Program-made: the position numbers and the translations under genes | Origin: Gammaproteobacteria bacterium | Lineage (GTDB): Bacteria; Pseudomonadota; Gammaproteobacteria; Burkholderiales; Nitrosomonadaceae | DNA length: 64,000 bases | Assembly: GCA_015709615.1 (NCBI GenBank) | Contig: CP054179.1 | Span: 1,612,001-1,676,000 of the forward strand | Direction of reading: 5' to 3' | Shown: positions 1-9,290 of the stretch, piece after piece | How the letters are laid out: each line of letters starts with the position of its first letter | Numbering within the stretch: the first letter of the stretch is position 1 | The notes under the pieces: model-generated | What the model was told of the DNA's origin: nothing | What the model saw: only the letters and a program-made list of their open reading frames with translations | The model's database searches: none

Positions 1-454
1 CGAATCGCGCGGCGAATTAAGCATTAATAGCGTTTGGTTGTGGGGAGGCGGAAAATTGCCGCAATCGATTCGGTCGCCTTATACGCAAGTATGGAGTGAT
101 GATGATTTTGTCCACACATTAACGTTGATCAGTAACACCCAATATGCAAAGCTACCGGCGAACGCCGATGAATGGCTGATGACTCAACCGCAAGGTGATC
201 ATCTTGTAGTATTGGATTTACTTCGGGGAAAAGCCAAATACAGGAATGCTTATGGCTGGCGCGAAACACTTACAGCGATGGAAAAAGACTGGTTTTCTCC
301 GTTACATACAGCGCTTAAGCAAGGAAAAATCAATCAATTGACGATTACAGCACTCGATGAAACTTCAACGCGAAATTTTACGCTTACTCGTTCAAACCTA
401 TGGAAATTCTGGCTTATTACCAAACCCCTTTCCGTTTACAGCGAAAAACACTAG
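1..454 (+). CDS. C-terminal part of a phosphoglycerate-mutase-like (RpfE-type) protein, partial
   Basis: The reading frame is open from base 2, so the gene begins outside the window and only its last 150 or so residues are seen. The stretch NSVWLWGGGKLP just after the edge resembles a conserved C-terminal motif of betaproteobacterial proteins annotated as cofactor-independent phosphoglycerate mutase-like or RpfE-type regulatory proteins (alkaline phosphatase superfamily). The metal-binding catalytic residues would lie upstream and cannot be checked. The nearest in-frame start codon, a TTG at 38, lies inside this conserved motif and is not the true start. The family assignment is from memory and is moderate; the partial status is directly visible. 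Confidence 0.5.
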   Translation, partial: ESRGELSINSVWLWGGGKLPQSIRSPYTQVWSDDDFVHTLTLISNTQYAKLPANADEWLMTQPQGDHLVVLDLLRGKAKYRNAYGWRETLTAMEKDWFSPLHTALKQGKINQLTITALDETSTRNFTLTRSNLWKFWLITKPLSVYSEKH

Positions 455-545
455 CCTAAATCAAAATGAACATTTTAACGGCGCCATCTCCGCACATACC
501 CCAATCACCATCATGAATCTCAGCTCTCCGAAATAAGGAATTATC

Positions 546-2060
546 ATGCAAAAAACTCCTTTATTTGATAGCGTTAAGTCCTATTCAGCAATTTGTATTG
601 CGTTGACTCTCGCTGCCATCCTGATAGCTGACGCTTATTTTAACGGCGCAATCGCGCCGCATTGGCGAGCCGTATTGTGGTTCTCGCTAATTTTCACAAT
701 GCTGATCACAATCATACAGATAGTACGCGCAGAGAAACATACCCGGAATCTTTCCGATCAACTCGCTATCAGCAAGGAAAGACTAGGAAACGAGATTAAA
801 CACCGGTTATGGGCTGAGAAAACCGCCGCCGAGAATAAAATAAAATCACAGTTCATCGATGAAAATATTCCGGTCATGCTGGCTTATTTCAATACCGATC
901 TGCGCTGCCGCTACCACAACCGGATATTCCGCCGCTGGTTCGGATTAAAACCGGATCAAATCGACGGCCGGTTTCTGAAAGAATTCTCCACTGAAGAATT
1001 TTTCTCCGACATTCAAAACCGGATTGAAGAAATCATGTCCGGAAAAACCATCCATAACGAACGCGTACTTAAGTCAACCAAAGGCTTTCCTTATCTTTTC
1101 ACGGAACAATACCTGCCGCATCTGGATAGTAAGGGAAAGGCGATCGGCTTCTATACGTTGCACACGCCTCGAGCACAGGAAAAAAACCGCGCCTCTGCTA
1201 CAAAAAATACGAAAATAGAAAATGTTCCCAAACCGGAAGCGAAGAAATCCAGAGCAATAGAGAATAAAAACGATGCAACCCTTCAATCCGGCACACAGAC
1301 ATCAAAACCGAGCGTTACAGCAACTCGCATTGCGCAGGCAATCGAAAGTGGTGAATTTAATCTATATTGCCAAAAAATCCTCCCTGTCAAACCTACCGCC
1401 GCCTCTTCTTCGCACTATGAGATTCTGATCCGTATGCACGAAGAAGAAAATAATCTGATGCCGCCAGGCTCGTTTCTGCCGCTGGTTGATCAATTCAAAA
1501 TGATGCCGAAACTGGATCGCTGGATAATTAATCACATCGTCCAGTGGTTATCGACTCACTCGAAAGCCAATCCGGTATTCTATTTGAATGTTGCCAAAGA
1601 TACTTTAAGTGATCAGGCTTTTCCCGGTTTTATTCAAGGTTTATTAAAAAGAACGGGCGCTCCTGCTTCCGGCCTTTGTTTTGAAATCGAAATCGCCGAT
1701 GCAGAAGCCAATTCCGCTGATACCAGCGCGTTTGCCAACAAGGTCCGTGAACTCGGATGCCTGGTGTCACTGTGCAGTTTCAGCGAGAGCCTCGAATCAT
1801 TCAGTCTGCTCAATAAAATAAAAGTTGATTACGTAAAAATCGATGGAGGCATCGTCTGCAATATTCTTCGCGATGAAGATGAATTGGTTAAAATAAAAAA
1901 TATTAATCAATTCGCTCATGAAGCGGGAATCCAAACAATTGCTGAGATGGTTGAAACGGATGACATCACTGCAAAGCTGCAGGAAATCGGAGTGGATTTC
2001 GCGCAAGGATTCGGTATTGCCAAACCGCATCCATTCAATGATCTTGAATCTATCAGTTAG
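546..2060 (+). CDS. Membrane PAS domain protein with a degenerate EAL domain
   Basis: The 504-residue protein starts with two hydrophobic segments (about residues 15-32 and 38-58), then a short helical linker, a PAS-like domain (about 95-215, with RCRYHNRIFRRWFG), a charged linker and a C-terminal EAL domain (about 260-500). The EAL domain keeps the Glu of its signature (EILIRM), the Asn of FYLNVAKD, the Lys of VKIDGG, the Glu of IAEMVE and the QGFGIAKP tail. The DDFGTG motif that carries the catalytic aspartates is replaced by CSFSES. Cyclic-di-GMP hydrolysis is therefore unlikely, and a binding or scaffolding role is more probable. TAAGGA precedes the ATG. A strong terminator follows. Confidence 0.85.
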   Translation: MQKTPLFDSVKSYSAICIALTLAAILIADAYFNGAIAPHWRAVLWFSLIFTMLITIIQIVRAEKHTRNLSDQLAISKERLGNEIKHRLWAEKTAAENKIKSQFIDENIPVMLAYFNTDLRCRYHNRIFRRWFGLKPDQIDGRFLKEFSTEEFFSDIQNRIEEIMSGKTIHNERVLKSTKGFPYLFTEQYLPHLDSKGKAIGFYTLHTPRAQEKNRASATKNTKIENVPKPEAKKSRAIENKNDATLQSGTQTSKPSVTATRIAQAIESGEFNLYCQKILPVKPTAASSSHYEILIRMHEEENNLMPPGSFLPLVDQFKMMPKLDRWIINHIVQWLSTHSKANPVFYLNVAKDTLSDQAFPGFIQGLLKRTGAPASGLCFEIEIADAEANSADTSAFANKVRELGCLVSLCSFSESLESFSLLNKIKVDYVKIDGGIVCNILRDEDELVKIKNINQFAHEAGIQTIAEMVETDDITAKLQEIGVDFAQGFGIAKPHPFNDLESIS

Positions 2061-2094
2061 TACTTTTTACGCATCTATAAATAGAAATAAAAAA

Positions 2095-2126
2095 GGCGCA
2101 ATTAACTCAATAATTGCGCCTTTTTT
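2095..2126. terminator. Bidirectional rho-independent terminator
   Basis: A perfect 10-bp stem (GGCGCAATTA / TAATTGCGCC) with a 6-base loop is preceded by an A-run and followed by six T. It lies between the convergent PAS-EAL gene and pntB, and can serve both strands. Confidence 0.93.
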
Positions 2127-2146
2127 CAGATCTTAAATTCTTTACA

Positions 2147-3529
2147 TCACAAGGCTTTGACCATACTCTCAACGACCTTTTTGGCATCGCCGAATATCAT
2201 CATCGTTTTATCCATATAGAACAGATCATTATCAAGCCCGGCATAGCCTACAGCCATACTGCGTTTGACCACCATTACCGTACGCGCTTTATGCGCATCC
2301 AATATCGGCATGCCGTAAATTGGACTGCCGGGAACATTGGCTGCCGGGTTCACCACATCATTCGCACCCAACACCAAAACCACATCGGTATTCGAGAAAT
2401 CGCTGTTGATCTCCTCCATTTCCTGAACTTGCTCGTAGGGAATCTCGGCTTCCGCCAGCAACACGTTCATATGACCCGGCATACGCCCGGCAACAGGATG
2501 GATGGCAAAACGGACATTCACTCCTTTCTCGTGCAACTTTTCGGCTAATTCCTTAACCGCATGTTGTGCTCTGGCAACCGCCAATCCATAACCCGGCACG
2601 ATAATCACGCTGTCGGCATTTCCCATCAAGAACGCCGCATCATCCGCACTGCCGCTGCGGTAGGTTTTCTGCACCACCCCGCTATCCACTGCCGCAGTAC
2701 CGCCATCGCTGCCGAACCCGCCCAAGATCACCGACAAGAACGGACGATTCATCGCTTTACACATAATATACGAGAGAATCGCACCGGAACTGCCGACCAA
2801 CGATCCGGCAATGATCAGCATTGGATTGCCCAACGAGAAGCCGATACCGGCTGCCGCCCACCCGGAATACGAGTTCAACATGGAAATCACCACCGGCATA
2901 TCCGCACCACCGATTGGGATGATGATCAAAAATCCCAATACAAAAGCGATGGCGGTCATGGCGATAAACGCATTCCAGTTGGTAATTTCACTGAAGAAAA
3001 ACCATAAACCGAAACCGACCATCACCAGCGCCAAAATTAAATTCAGCGCATGCTGGCCAGCAAACACAATCGGCGTGCCGCTCATGCGGCCGGACAACTT
3101 CAAAAATGCGATAACGGAACCCGACCATGTCATGGCGCCGATAAAGGTACCAAGGAACAGCTCCAGTTTACTACCCGCGGGCAATACCTCGGGCAATCCG
3201 AACGAAACCGGATTATTGACTGCGGCAATCGCGATAAAAACCGCCGCCAACCCCACCAAGGAGTGCATGAATGCAACCAGCTCTGGCATCGCGGTCATTT
3301 GCACGCGTTGTGCAACGATGGCGCCGATCACACCACCCACGGCGATACAACTTAAAATCAAAATCCAGTTCTGAGTCAGCGTCAGCGTTGTGGCAACCGC
3401 AATCGCCATGCCGATCATGCCGAACAGGTTGCCGCGGCGCGCAGACTCGGGTGAGCTGAGACCTTTCAGCGCCAGTATGAAGAATACCGAAGCGACTAAA
3501 TATGCAAGTGCTACCATATTTGCTGACAT
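2147..3529 (-). CDS. pntB: NAD(P) transhydrogenase beta subunit PntB
   Basis: PntB is the membrane and NADP(H)-binding subunit of proton-translocating transhydrogenase. It couples hydride transfer from NADH to NADP+ with proton entry. The 460-residue protein has about nine hydrophobic segments in its first 270 residues, then the soluble domain III. That domain carries the NADP-binding stretch GYGLAVARAQHAV, the HPVAGRMPGHMNVLLAEA segment, LVLGANDVVNPAA and the MDKTMMIFGDAKK tail typical of the family. The start abuts the stop of pntAB, and the three pnt genes form one operon. Length and motifs are normal. Confidence 0.97.
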   Translation of the reverse strand: MSANMVALAYLVASVFFILALKGLSSPESARRGNLFGMIGMAIAVATTLTLTQNWILILSCIAVGGVIGAIVAQRVQMTAMPELVAFMHSLVGLAAVFIAIAAVNNPVSFGLPEVLPAGSKLELFLGTFIGAMTWSGSVIAFLKLSGRMSGTPIVFAGQHALNLILALVMVGFGLWFFFSEITNWNAFIAMTAIAFVLGFLIIIPIGGADMPVVISMLNSYSGWAAAGIGFSLGNPMLIIAGSLVGSSGAILSYIMCKAMNRPFLSVILGGFGSDGGTAAVDSGVVQKTYRSGSADDAAFLMGNADSVIIVPGYGLAVARAQHAVKELAEKLHEKGVNVRFAIHPVAGRMPGHMNVLLAEAEIPYEQVQEMEEINSDFSNTDVVLVLGANDVVNPAANVPGSPIYGMPILDAHKARTVMVVKRSMAVGYAGLDNDLFYMDKTMMIFGDAKKVVESMVKAL

Positions 3530-3838
3530 TTAGGCATTTCCTTTTTTATCTTTTTTCTTGAACATTTCCAGCATGCGTTGACTCACCAGAAACCCTCCGA
3601 ACACATTAATCGCTGCCAGTGTGACCGCTGCGGCACCCAGCCAGACACCCCAGTCGGTTTCCGCAGGACCGGCCGCCAGCATGGCACCGACCAAGATAAT
3701 GCCGGAAATAGCGTTGGTTACCGACATGAGCGGGGTATGCAACGCCGGTGTGACGTTCCACACCACATGGTAGCCGACAAAAATTGCCAGCACGAAGACC
3801 GTTAAATTGACAATCACCGGATCGACTTCACCAATCAT
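3530..3838 (-). CDS. pntAB: NAD(P) transhydrogenase alpha2 subunit PntAB
   Basis: This 102-residue membrane protein corresponds to the C-terminal membrane part of the single-chain E. coli PntA. Three hydrophobic helices are visible (about residues 8-24, 35-58 and 62-85), followed by a lysine-rich cytoplasmic end. The separate alpha1/alpha2/beta arrangement is the three-subunit form known from Rhodospirillum. The stop is immediately followed by the pntB start, and pntAA lies 15 bases upstream, so co-translation is likely. Confidence 0.95.
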   Translation of the reverse strand: MIGEVDPVIVNLTVFVLAIFVGYHVVWNVTPALHTPLMSVTNAISGIILVGAMLAAGPAETDWGVWLGAAAVTLAAINVFGGFLVSQRMLEMFKKKDKKGNA

Positions 3839-3853
3839 GATTACTCCTTTAAA

Positions 3854-4981
3854 TTATGCCTTAGCGGCGATTTCTCCGCCGCCGCACAGTAATGTTCCCG
3901 CAATGATCTCATCCGCACGATCTATTTTTAATTCACCGCTAGCCGGATCAAGCATCAGATTCAGAAAATTCATCAGGTTGCGCGCGTACAAAGTGCTGGC
4001 GTCCGCTGCCACCAAACCGGGCAGATTCGCAATGCCGATCAGATGCACGCCATGTTTGACGACTGTTTTGTTCAACTCAGACAACGGGCAATTGCCGCCA
4101 GCTTCCACTGCCATATCAACGATGACCGAACCCGGTTTCATCGCTTGCACGGTTTCTTCCTTGATCAGGACAGGCGCCGGACGTCCGGGGATTAATGCAG
4201 TGGTGATGATGATATCGGCCGCGATCGCACGCTCGTGCACCAATTCACCTTGGCGGCGTTTGTAATCGTCCGACATCTCGGTCGCATAGCCGCCCGCAGT
4301 TTCTGCTTTGGCTTTTTCTTCGTCGCTGAGCGGCACTTCCACAAACTTGGCCCCCAAGCTTTCGACCTGTTCTTTCACCGCCGGACGCACATCAAAAGCT
4401 TCCACCACGGCACCCAGCCTTTTCGCTGTCGCAATCGCTTGCAAGCCGGCAACGCCGGCACCCAAAATCAGAACCCGCGCGGCCTTGACAGTACCCGCTG
4501 CGGTCATCAGCATGGGAAAGAATCTTTGATAGACATTGGCCGCCATAATCACGGCTTTATAACCCGCAATGTTGGCCTGCGATGACAAAACATCCATATT
4601 CTGCGCCCGCGAAATGCGCGGCAGTTTCTCCATCGCAAATGCGGTCAGCCCATGCTGCGTCAGCGCATCGACACTTTCCTTATGATGCGGTGACAATAAA
4701 CCCAACAATATCGCATCCTTGCGTATCATGACCAGTTCGCCCGGTTCAGGGCCACGCACTTTGAGTACAATCTGTGCTTGCGCGTACAATTCAGCCACAT
4801 CCGTGACGATAGTCGCACCGGCCTCCTGATAGGCCGAATCCGGTATGCTGGCGCCTGCGCCGGCACCCGTCTGCACTGAAACTTTATGAACACCCTTGGC
4901 AGTATATTTTTTCACGGTCTCCGGTGTAGCGGCTACACGCGTTTCTCCACCGCGAATTTCTGCTGGTATGCCTATATGCAT
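3854..4981 (-). CDS. pntAA: NAD(P) transhydrogenase alpha1 subunit PntAA
   Basis: This is the soluble NAD(H)-binding domain I of transhydrogenase. The 375 residues begin MHIGIPAEIRGGETRVA, typical of the alanine dehydrogenase/PntA superfamily. The dinucleotide-binding motif GAGVAGLQAIATAKRLGA lies near residue 172, and the mobile-loop region follows (TAGGYATEMSDDYK). GGGAGATC stands before the ATG. It is the first gene of the pntAA-pntAB-pntB operon. The operon supplies NADPH and sits two genes from another predicted pyridine-nucleotide enzyme. Confidence 0.96.
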   Translation of the reverse strand: MHIGIPAEIRGGETRVAATPETVKKYTAKGVHKVSVQTGAGAGASIPDSAYQEAGATIVTDVAELYAQAQIVLKVRGPEPGELVMIRKDAILLGLLSPHHKESVDALTQHGLTAFAMEKLPRISRAQNMDVLSSQANIAGYKAVIMAANVYQRFFPMLMTAAGTVKAARVLILGAGVAGLQAIATAKRLGAVVEAFDVRPAVKEQVESLGAKFVEVPLSDEEKAKAETAGGYATEMSDDYKRRQGELVHERAIAADIIITTALIPGRPAPVLIKEETVQAMKPGSVIVDMAVEAGGNCPLSELNKTVVKHGVHLIGIANLPGLVAADASTLYARNLMNFLNLMLDPASGELKIDRADEIIAGTLLCGGGEIAAKA

Positions 4982-5174
4982 TGATGATCTCCCTTTTCTT
5001 GCCAGCCTGCTGGCAACTAAAAACTAAAATTGTGCTTAATTTTTTAATGAATTGCGGATTATAAATCAATTTCCTTGCAATGCATTAATTGCATCAGGAA
5101 AAACTTGAGGCGAGCTGGTTCTCTGGCGATTCGCCCGCATTTTTGTAGTGATAATGACAACACATGAACACGTA

Positions 5175-5211
5175 GCGTAACGGACTGGTAAAGTCCGCCG
5201 CTCGGTTACGC
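5175..5211. repeat. Two-tier inverted repeat in the pntAA upstream region
   Basis: An outer 7-bp inverted repeat (GCGTAAC / GTTACGC) encloses an inner 5-bp one (GGACT / AGTCC). The RNA could fold as a stem with an interior bulge. No T-run follows, so it is not an obvious terminator. It lies between the minus-strand Hpt gene end and the pntAA start. Function is unknown. Confidence 0.4.
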
Positions 5212-5259
5212 AATGCTTATTCTTGAGCTGTCATCAAAACAAGCGGTCCACCATGACGC

Positions 5260-5634
5260 TTACTCGCTCATTTTGCTGAATTCGCTCTCCAACTGCTGTG
5301 TAATCCGCTCCAGCAAAAGAGGAATCTCGGTCATCAACGATTCCGCCTCGGGCCAGTTATTATCGGTACCGGCTTTTTCCAGCGCTTCGCATAAATCGGC
5401 AAAACCTGAAGCGCCGATCGTTCTGGCGGACGATTTCAATTTGTGGCCCAAGCGGCCTAGCGCCAATAAATCTTTCCCGGCTTGCGCCCCTTTCATTTCC
5501 ACTACCGTATCAGCGGCCACTTCAATGAATTTGAAGCAGAATTTACGCACCAGTGCCGGATTGTTATGAAACATCCGATACATGACGGCCATATCGACCG
5601 GTAACGACTCATCTGGAAACGATCCATTTTCCAC
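5260..5634 (-). CDS. Hpt (histidine phosphotransfer) domain protein
   Basis: The 124-residue protein is a single Hpt domain: an all-helical phosphorelay intermediate that carries phosphate on a histidine between receiver domains. The phospho-acceptor motif is visible as LGHKLKSSARTIGA near residue 64, followed by the typical ALEKAG segment. The start is GTG, 6 bases after the stop of the large oxidoreductase gene, so it is probably the last gene of that transcript. Two receiver proteins lie further upstream on the same strand, but no hybrid histidine kinase is in the window. Its partners are inferred, not shown. Confidence 0.85.
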   Translation of the reverse strand: MENGSFPDESLPVDMAVMYRMFHNNPALVRKFCFKFIEVAADTVVEMKGAQAGKDLLALGRLGHKLKSSARTIGASGFADLCEALEKAGTDNNWPEAESLMTEIPLLLERITQQLESEFSKMSE

Positions 5635-5640
5635 TTCGTT

Positions 5641-8600
5641 TCATACTCCGACTTTTAAACAACGATCAATCCAACGGCTGGTCAACTTCTCTTGCACGGT
5701 ATTCTGGCGCAAACGCATTGCCAATCCGGGGAAGTCGACTTGATCCAATGGCTGATCTTGATTGTAGCAGGAGAATACGTAAGTAATCTTGCCGGTTTCC
5801 GGATCTTCATGCGGTTGCAAACATTGCGCGCAAATTTCCTTCATCATGCACTGCATCGGTGAGTTGATCGAGCCGATGGCAAAATGATCCGCTTTTAGAT
5901 ACGGCTTTAACTGATTGTGGCGCGCCACCCCGACAGCCGCCATCATACGATCGGAACCGATGGCAATGATATGCTCGGCATCCGCCAATGCGACCGGCTG
6001 TTCGCCCAACTCACCGCTGGCATACGCTACCATGGCTTGCACGATGTTTCCGGTAAAGCTTTTGTCTTGCGGACGAGTAGGCGTGAATCCGGGCGCTTCG
6101 TCGCAACACCACACCACGATATCGGCAGCCGCCTCGATTTCAGCCACTTTGTAACGATCCACCAGTTTTTTATAGCCGGCGAAATACAGTACTTTGGATC
6201 CGGCCGCACGCGCAGCGGCGCCGATAGAGAACAACACAGCGTTACCCAAACCGCCGCCGACCAACACCACGGTTTCATGGGATGGAATTTCCGTCGGTGT
6301 GCCGGTTGGCCCCATCAAAATGACCGGTTCGCCCGGTTTCAGCGTAGCGCACAGATTGGAAGAGCCGCCCATTTCCAGCACAATCAGAGAAACCAGGCCT
6401 TGCTTGAGATCCACCGACGCGCCGGTCAATGCCAAGCCTTCCATCGCCAGCCGGGTATCATTGCTGACCGGAGCATGCGTGGCAAAATTCTGGAAGCGGT
6501 AAAACTGGCCGGGCTGGAAATGTTCCGCCGCCATGGGCGCATGAACAACCACTTCAATAATATTCGGCGCCAGTCTTTCCACTTTATGCACGATCGGCCG
6601 CAATTGCCGGTTCATCCCGGTAAAAAATTGCTGCGTGGATTCGCTGGATGCCGGCTTAATCCGCTCCAGCACGCGACTGACTACCGGATAACCTTGTTTC
6701 GCGCTCGACATGGCCTTGACCACGTTACCCGAGAACGACGGGTGCAAATCACCAAAGAAACTGATAAAACGGCCGTCTTGCGCATCCTTGTAGCGGCTCA
6801 GCAGGACTGCCGGATAATCCGGTTTGGGATTGGCGTACACCGGCTTGACCGGATTACCTTCCTCATCGCAGGCATTGAAGTAACGGCCGTCGAGTTGATA
6901 GGTTTTATCGTCTTCGCGCGCCAGCACTGTATTCGGTTGCGTGCCGGCCGCCACCAGCAAGGCGCGCGCCGCTAATTGCACTTCGCCGGCATCGTGCCAC
7001 TCTCCGGTTTCATCGCGTTTTTGCACGGCAAAGCGCACCGATTGCGTATGCCCCCAAACATCGACATCGACCCGCACCGGCGTCATGCCTTCGGCGAACC
7101 AAATGCCTTCTTCCAGTGCTTTTTCAACTTCTTCATGATTCAATGTATAGGAAGGACTGTCGATCAGGCGCTTGCGATACGCAATCGTTGCGCCCCCCCA
7201 GGATTGCAGCAAACCGATGATATTCGCCGCCCGTCCCTCCTGTTCCGCGGCCTGCCGTTCGGCGCGGATGGCGCGCGCATGGCTCAGGAATTCGTCGGCA
7301 ATGATCTTTTCTTCCTCATCCCAAATATCCCGGATTGCGGCCTCGCCTTGCACAGCTGCGAGAATTTCATAGCGTTTCAGGAATTTCTCCACTTGCACCG
7401 GATAATACGCCAGCGCTTCGGTTGCCGTATCGATGGCGGTTAAGCCGCCACCGATCACCACCACCGGTAAGCGCAGCTGCATGTTGGCGATCGAATCGCT
7501 TTGCGCGGCGCCCGTCAATTGCAGCCCCATCAGAAAATCCGATGCCGCACGCACGCCGCGCGCCAAACCGTTCGGCATGTTGAGCACCGTGGGACGTCCG
7601 GCGCCCGCTGCCAGTGCGACGTGATCGAATCCCAGCGCGAATGCGTCGTCAGTGGTTAAGGTGCCGCCGAAACGCACACCGCCGAACAAGGCAAATTCCT
7701 CTCTGCGTTCAAGCAGCAAGCGGATCAGCTTCAAAAAGTTTTTATTCCAGCGCACCGTAATGCCGTATTCGGCAACACCGCCAAAACCGCCCGGCATGCG
7801 CTCGTCCAGATTTTCTTCCAAGAAACTGGCGGCACGGATCGCCTTGAACGGGACGCGCTCGCCGCGCGCATCGACCCCGGAAATATCCTCCGGCAGCGGC
7901 TCAATCTTAAGGCCGTCGATACCGACCACGGTATGTCCTTCGTTCATCAAATGATGCGCCAGCGTATAGCCGGCCGGTCCCATGCCGACCACCAGAACCT
8001 TGCGGCCGGATGCCGCTTTCGGCACCGGACGGCGCAAATTAAGCGGGTTCCAGCGGGTCAACAGGCTATAAATTTCAAAACCCCACGGCAGCGCCAGCAC
8101 ATCTTTCAATGTGCGGGTTTCGGCTTGCGGAATATCGACCGGATCCTGCTTCTGATAAATGCACGATTTCATGCAATCGTTGCAGATACGATGACCGGTA
8201 CCGGCGCACATCGGATTGTCCAGCACGATCATCGCCAGGCTTCCTACCGCAACGCCTTGCGTTTTCAGTTTATGAAACTCGGAAATGCGTTCTTCCAGCG
8301 GACAACCTGCCAACAGCGCGCCCAACTCGCTTTTCTTGAAGGTTACCGGCTCGTCCGGGGTTTTGGTTTTTTGTTTAAAGCCTTTCGAGCAGGAATCCTT
8401 GCCTTGCTCGTGGCACCAAATGCAATAATTGGCTTCGTCGAGCGCCCCCATCAGATCCGTGCCTTCATCGGTCAATGCAAAACCGTTGCGCTCGCGCAAG
8501 TGCTCAAGGCTATGCAACGGAAAACCCGCCGATTCGTCCGTGTGCAATGACAGCAAGTGCTGAAAATCCAGTTTGGCGGGCGTCTTGAATAGAATGCCTT

Positions 8601-9189
8601 GCTGCGTATGCTGCTGGCCGGCCGGTGTGCGCAATGCCCAGGCGGCATAGTGCAGCGCCTTGTTCAAACGAGCCTCGTTTTCCGCTTCCGCATCCATCCA
8701 CCGGGCAACATTAGTTGCAAAAACAAGCTCCGAGAATGTCTCACCAAATTCTTTTTCCAGCTCCTTCTCCAGCGCCAAACCGTCGATGGCCGCCAATGCT
8801 TCGTCGCTCACTTTCCCTTTGGCGCGGCGTTGCACAAATTGCCGTTTACAAAAATACAGTGGCGCCAGTTCGTGATGTTGCGCCGCCAATTGCTGAACTT
8901 CGGCTTCGATATTGAATAGCCGGGCAATGAAGTCTTCCAGCCAAGGAGCGATATCAATCAATAATGCGGATTCGTCTTTGGGCTGCAAATCGTCGGGATG
9001 CGCGCGTGCCTGTTCGAGTTTTTTATATAACGCTTCATCCCCGGTGCGAAGAAAATCCAAAAATACTTGATCCAATTTAACCAAACCGCTGCGGCGATAA
9101 AAATCGGCGATCGTAAAGTTGAAGTTAAAATTTGCTGAAGCTGTTATTGTTCCTTGTTGCGTAGGCAATGTCGCATCCATTTTTTCCAT
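5641..9189 (-). CDS. Fused GltD-like / PyrK-like FAD and iron-sulfur oxidoreductase (Nfn-like)
   Basis: This 1182-residue protein joins several redox modules. Residues 1-250 are an unrecognised, largely helical region. Cysteine clusters follow (CIWCHEQGKDSC near 258, CAGTGHRICNDCMKSC near 330), like the Fe-S region of glutamate synthase small subunit. Next come an FAD-binding motif (VVGMGPAGYTLAHHL near 398) and an NAD(P)-binding motif (VVVIGGGLTAIDTATEAL near 570). The last 330 residues form a ferredoxin-reductase fold with LMGPTGTPTE, and end with a PyrK-type 2Fe-2S cysteine set (CMMKEICAQC near 1115). The module order recalls the two subunits of NADH-dependent ferredoxin:NADP+ oxidoreductase (Nfn) in one chain. 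A glutamate-synthase-like or other role is possible. There are two candidate ATG starts, at 9189 and three codons later; the second has GGAAAA directly before it. Confidence 0.8.
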   Translation of the reverse strand: MEKMDATLPTQQGTITASANFNFNFTIADFYRRSGLVKLDQVFLDFLRTGDEALYKKLEQARAHPDDLQPKDESALLIDIAPWLEDFIARLFNIEAEVQQLAAQHHELAPLYFCKRQFVQRRAKGKVSDEALAAIDGLALEKELEKEFGETFSELVFATNVARWMDAEAENEARLNKALHYAAWALRTPAGQQHTQQGILFKTPAKLDFQHLLSLHTDESAGFPLHSLEHLRERNGFALTDEGTDLMGALDEANYCIWCHEQGKDSCSKGFKQKTKTPDEPVTFKKSELGALLAGCPLEERISEFHKLKTQGVAVGSLAMIVLDNPMCAGTGHRICNDCMKSCIYQKQDPVDIPQAETRTLKDVLALPWGFEIYSLLTRWNPLNLRRPVPKAASGRKVLVVGMGPAGYTLAHHLMNEGHTVVGIDGLKIEPLPEDISGVDARGERVPFKAIRAASFLEENLDERMPGGFGGVAEYGITVRWNKNFLKLIRLLLERREEFALFGGVRFGGTLTTDDAFALGFDHVALAAGAGRPTVLNMPNGLARGVRAASDFLMGLQLTGAAQSDSIANMQLRLPVVVIGGGLTAIDTATEALAYYPVQVEKFLKRYEILAAVQGEAAIRDIWDEEEKIIADEFLSHARAIRAERQAAEQEGRAANIIGLLQSWGGATIAYRKRLIDSPSYTLNHEEVEKALEEGIWFAEGMTPVRVDVDVWGHTQSVRFAVQKRDETGEWHDAGEVQLAARALLVAAGTQPNTVLAREDDKTYQLDGRYFNACDEEGNPVKPVYANPKPDYPAVLLSRYKDAQDGRFISFFGDLHPSFSGNVVKAMSSAKQGYPVVSRVLERIKPASSESTQQFFTGMNRQLRPIVHKVERLAPNIIEVVVHAPMAAEHFQPGQFYRFQNFATHAPVSNDTRLAMEGLALTGASVDLKQGLVSLIVLEMGGSSNLCATLKPGEPVILMGPTGTPTEIPSHETVVLVGGGLGNAVLFSIGAAARAAGSKVLYFAGYKKLVDRYKVAEIEAAADIVVWCCDEAPGFTPTRPQDKSFTGNIVQAMVAYASGELGEQPVALADAEHIIAIGSDRMMAAVGVARHNQLKPYLKADHFAIGSINSPMQCMMKEICAQCLQPHEDPETGKITYVFSCYNQDQPLDQVDFPGLAMRLRQNTVQEKLTSRWIDRCLKVGV

Positions 9190-9290
9190 AATCTCAATAA
9201 TTCAATCTTTTATTATTTCATTCCATCCGGCAATAGATCTGCTGACGGCACTTCAGTCAACACATACTTTCCATGCTAATCGCCGGCTAA

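Noticed and set aside
5917..6975. 352-codon plus-strand frame inside the large oxidoreductase gene
   Set aside because: It is antisense to a gene with clear cofactor motifs, and its own sequence has the Arg/His-rich look of a shadow frame.
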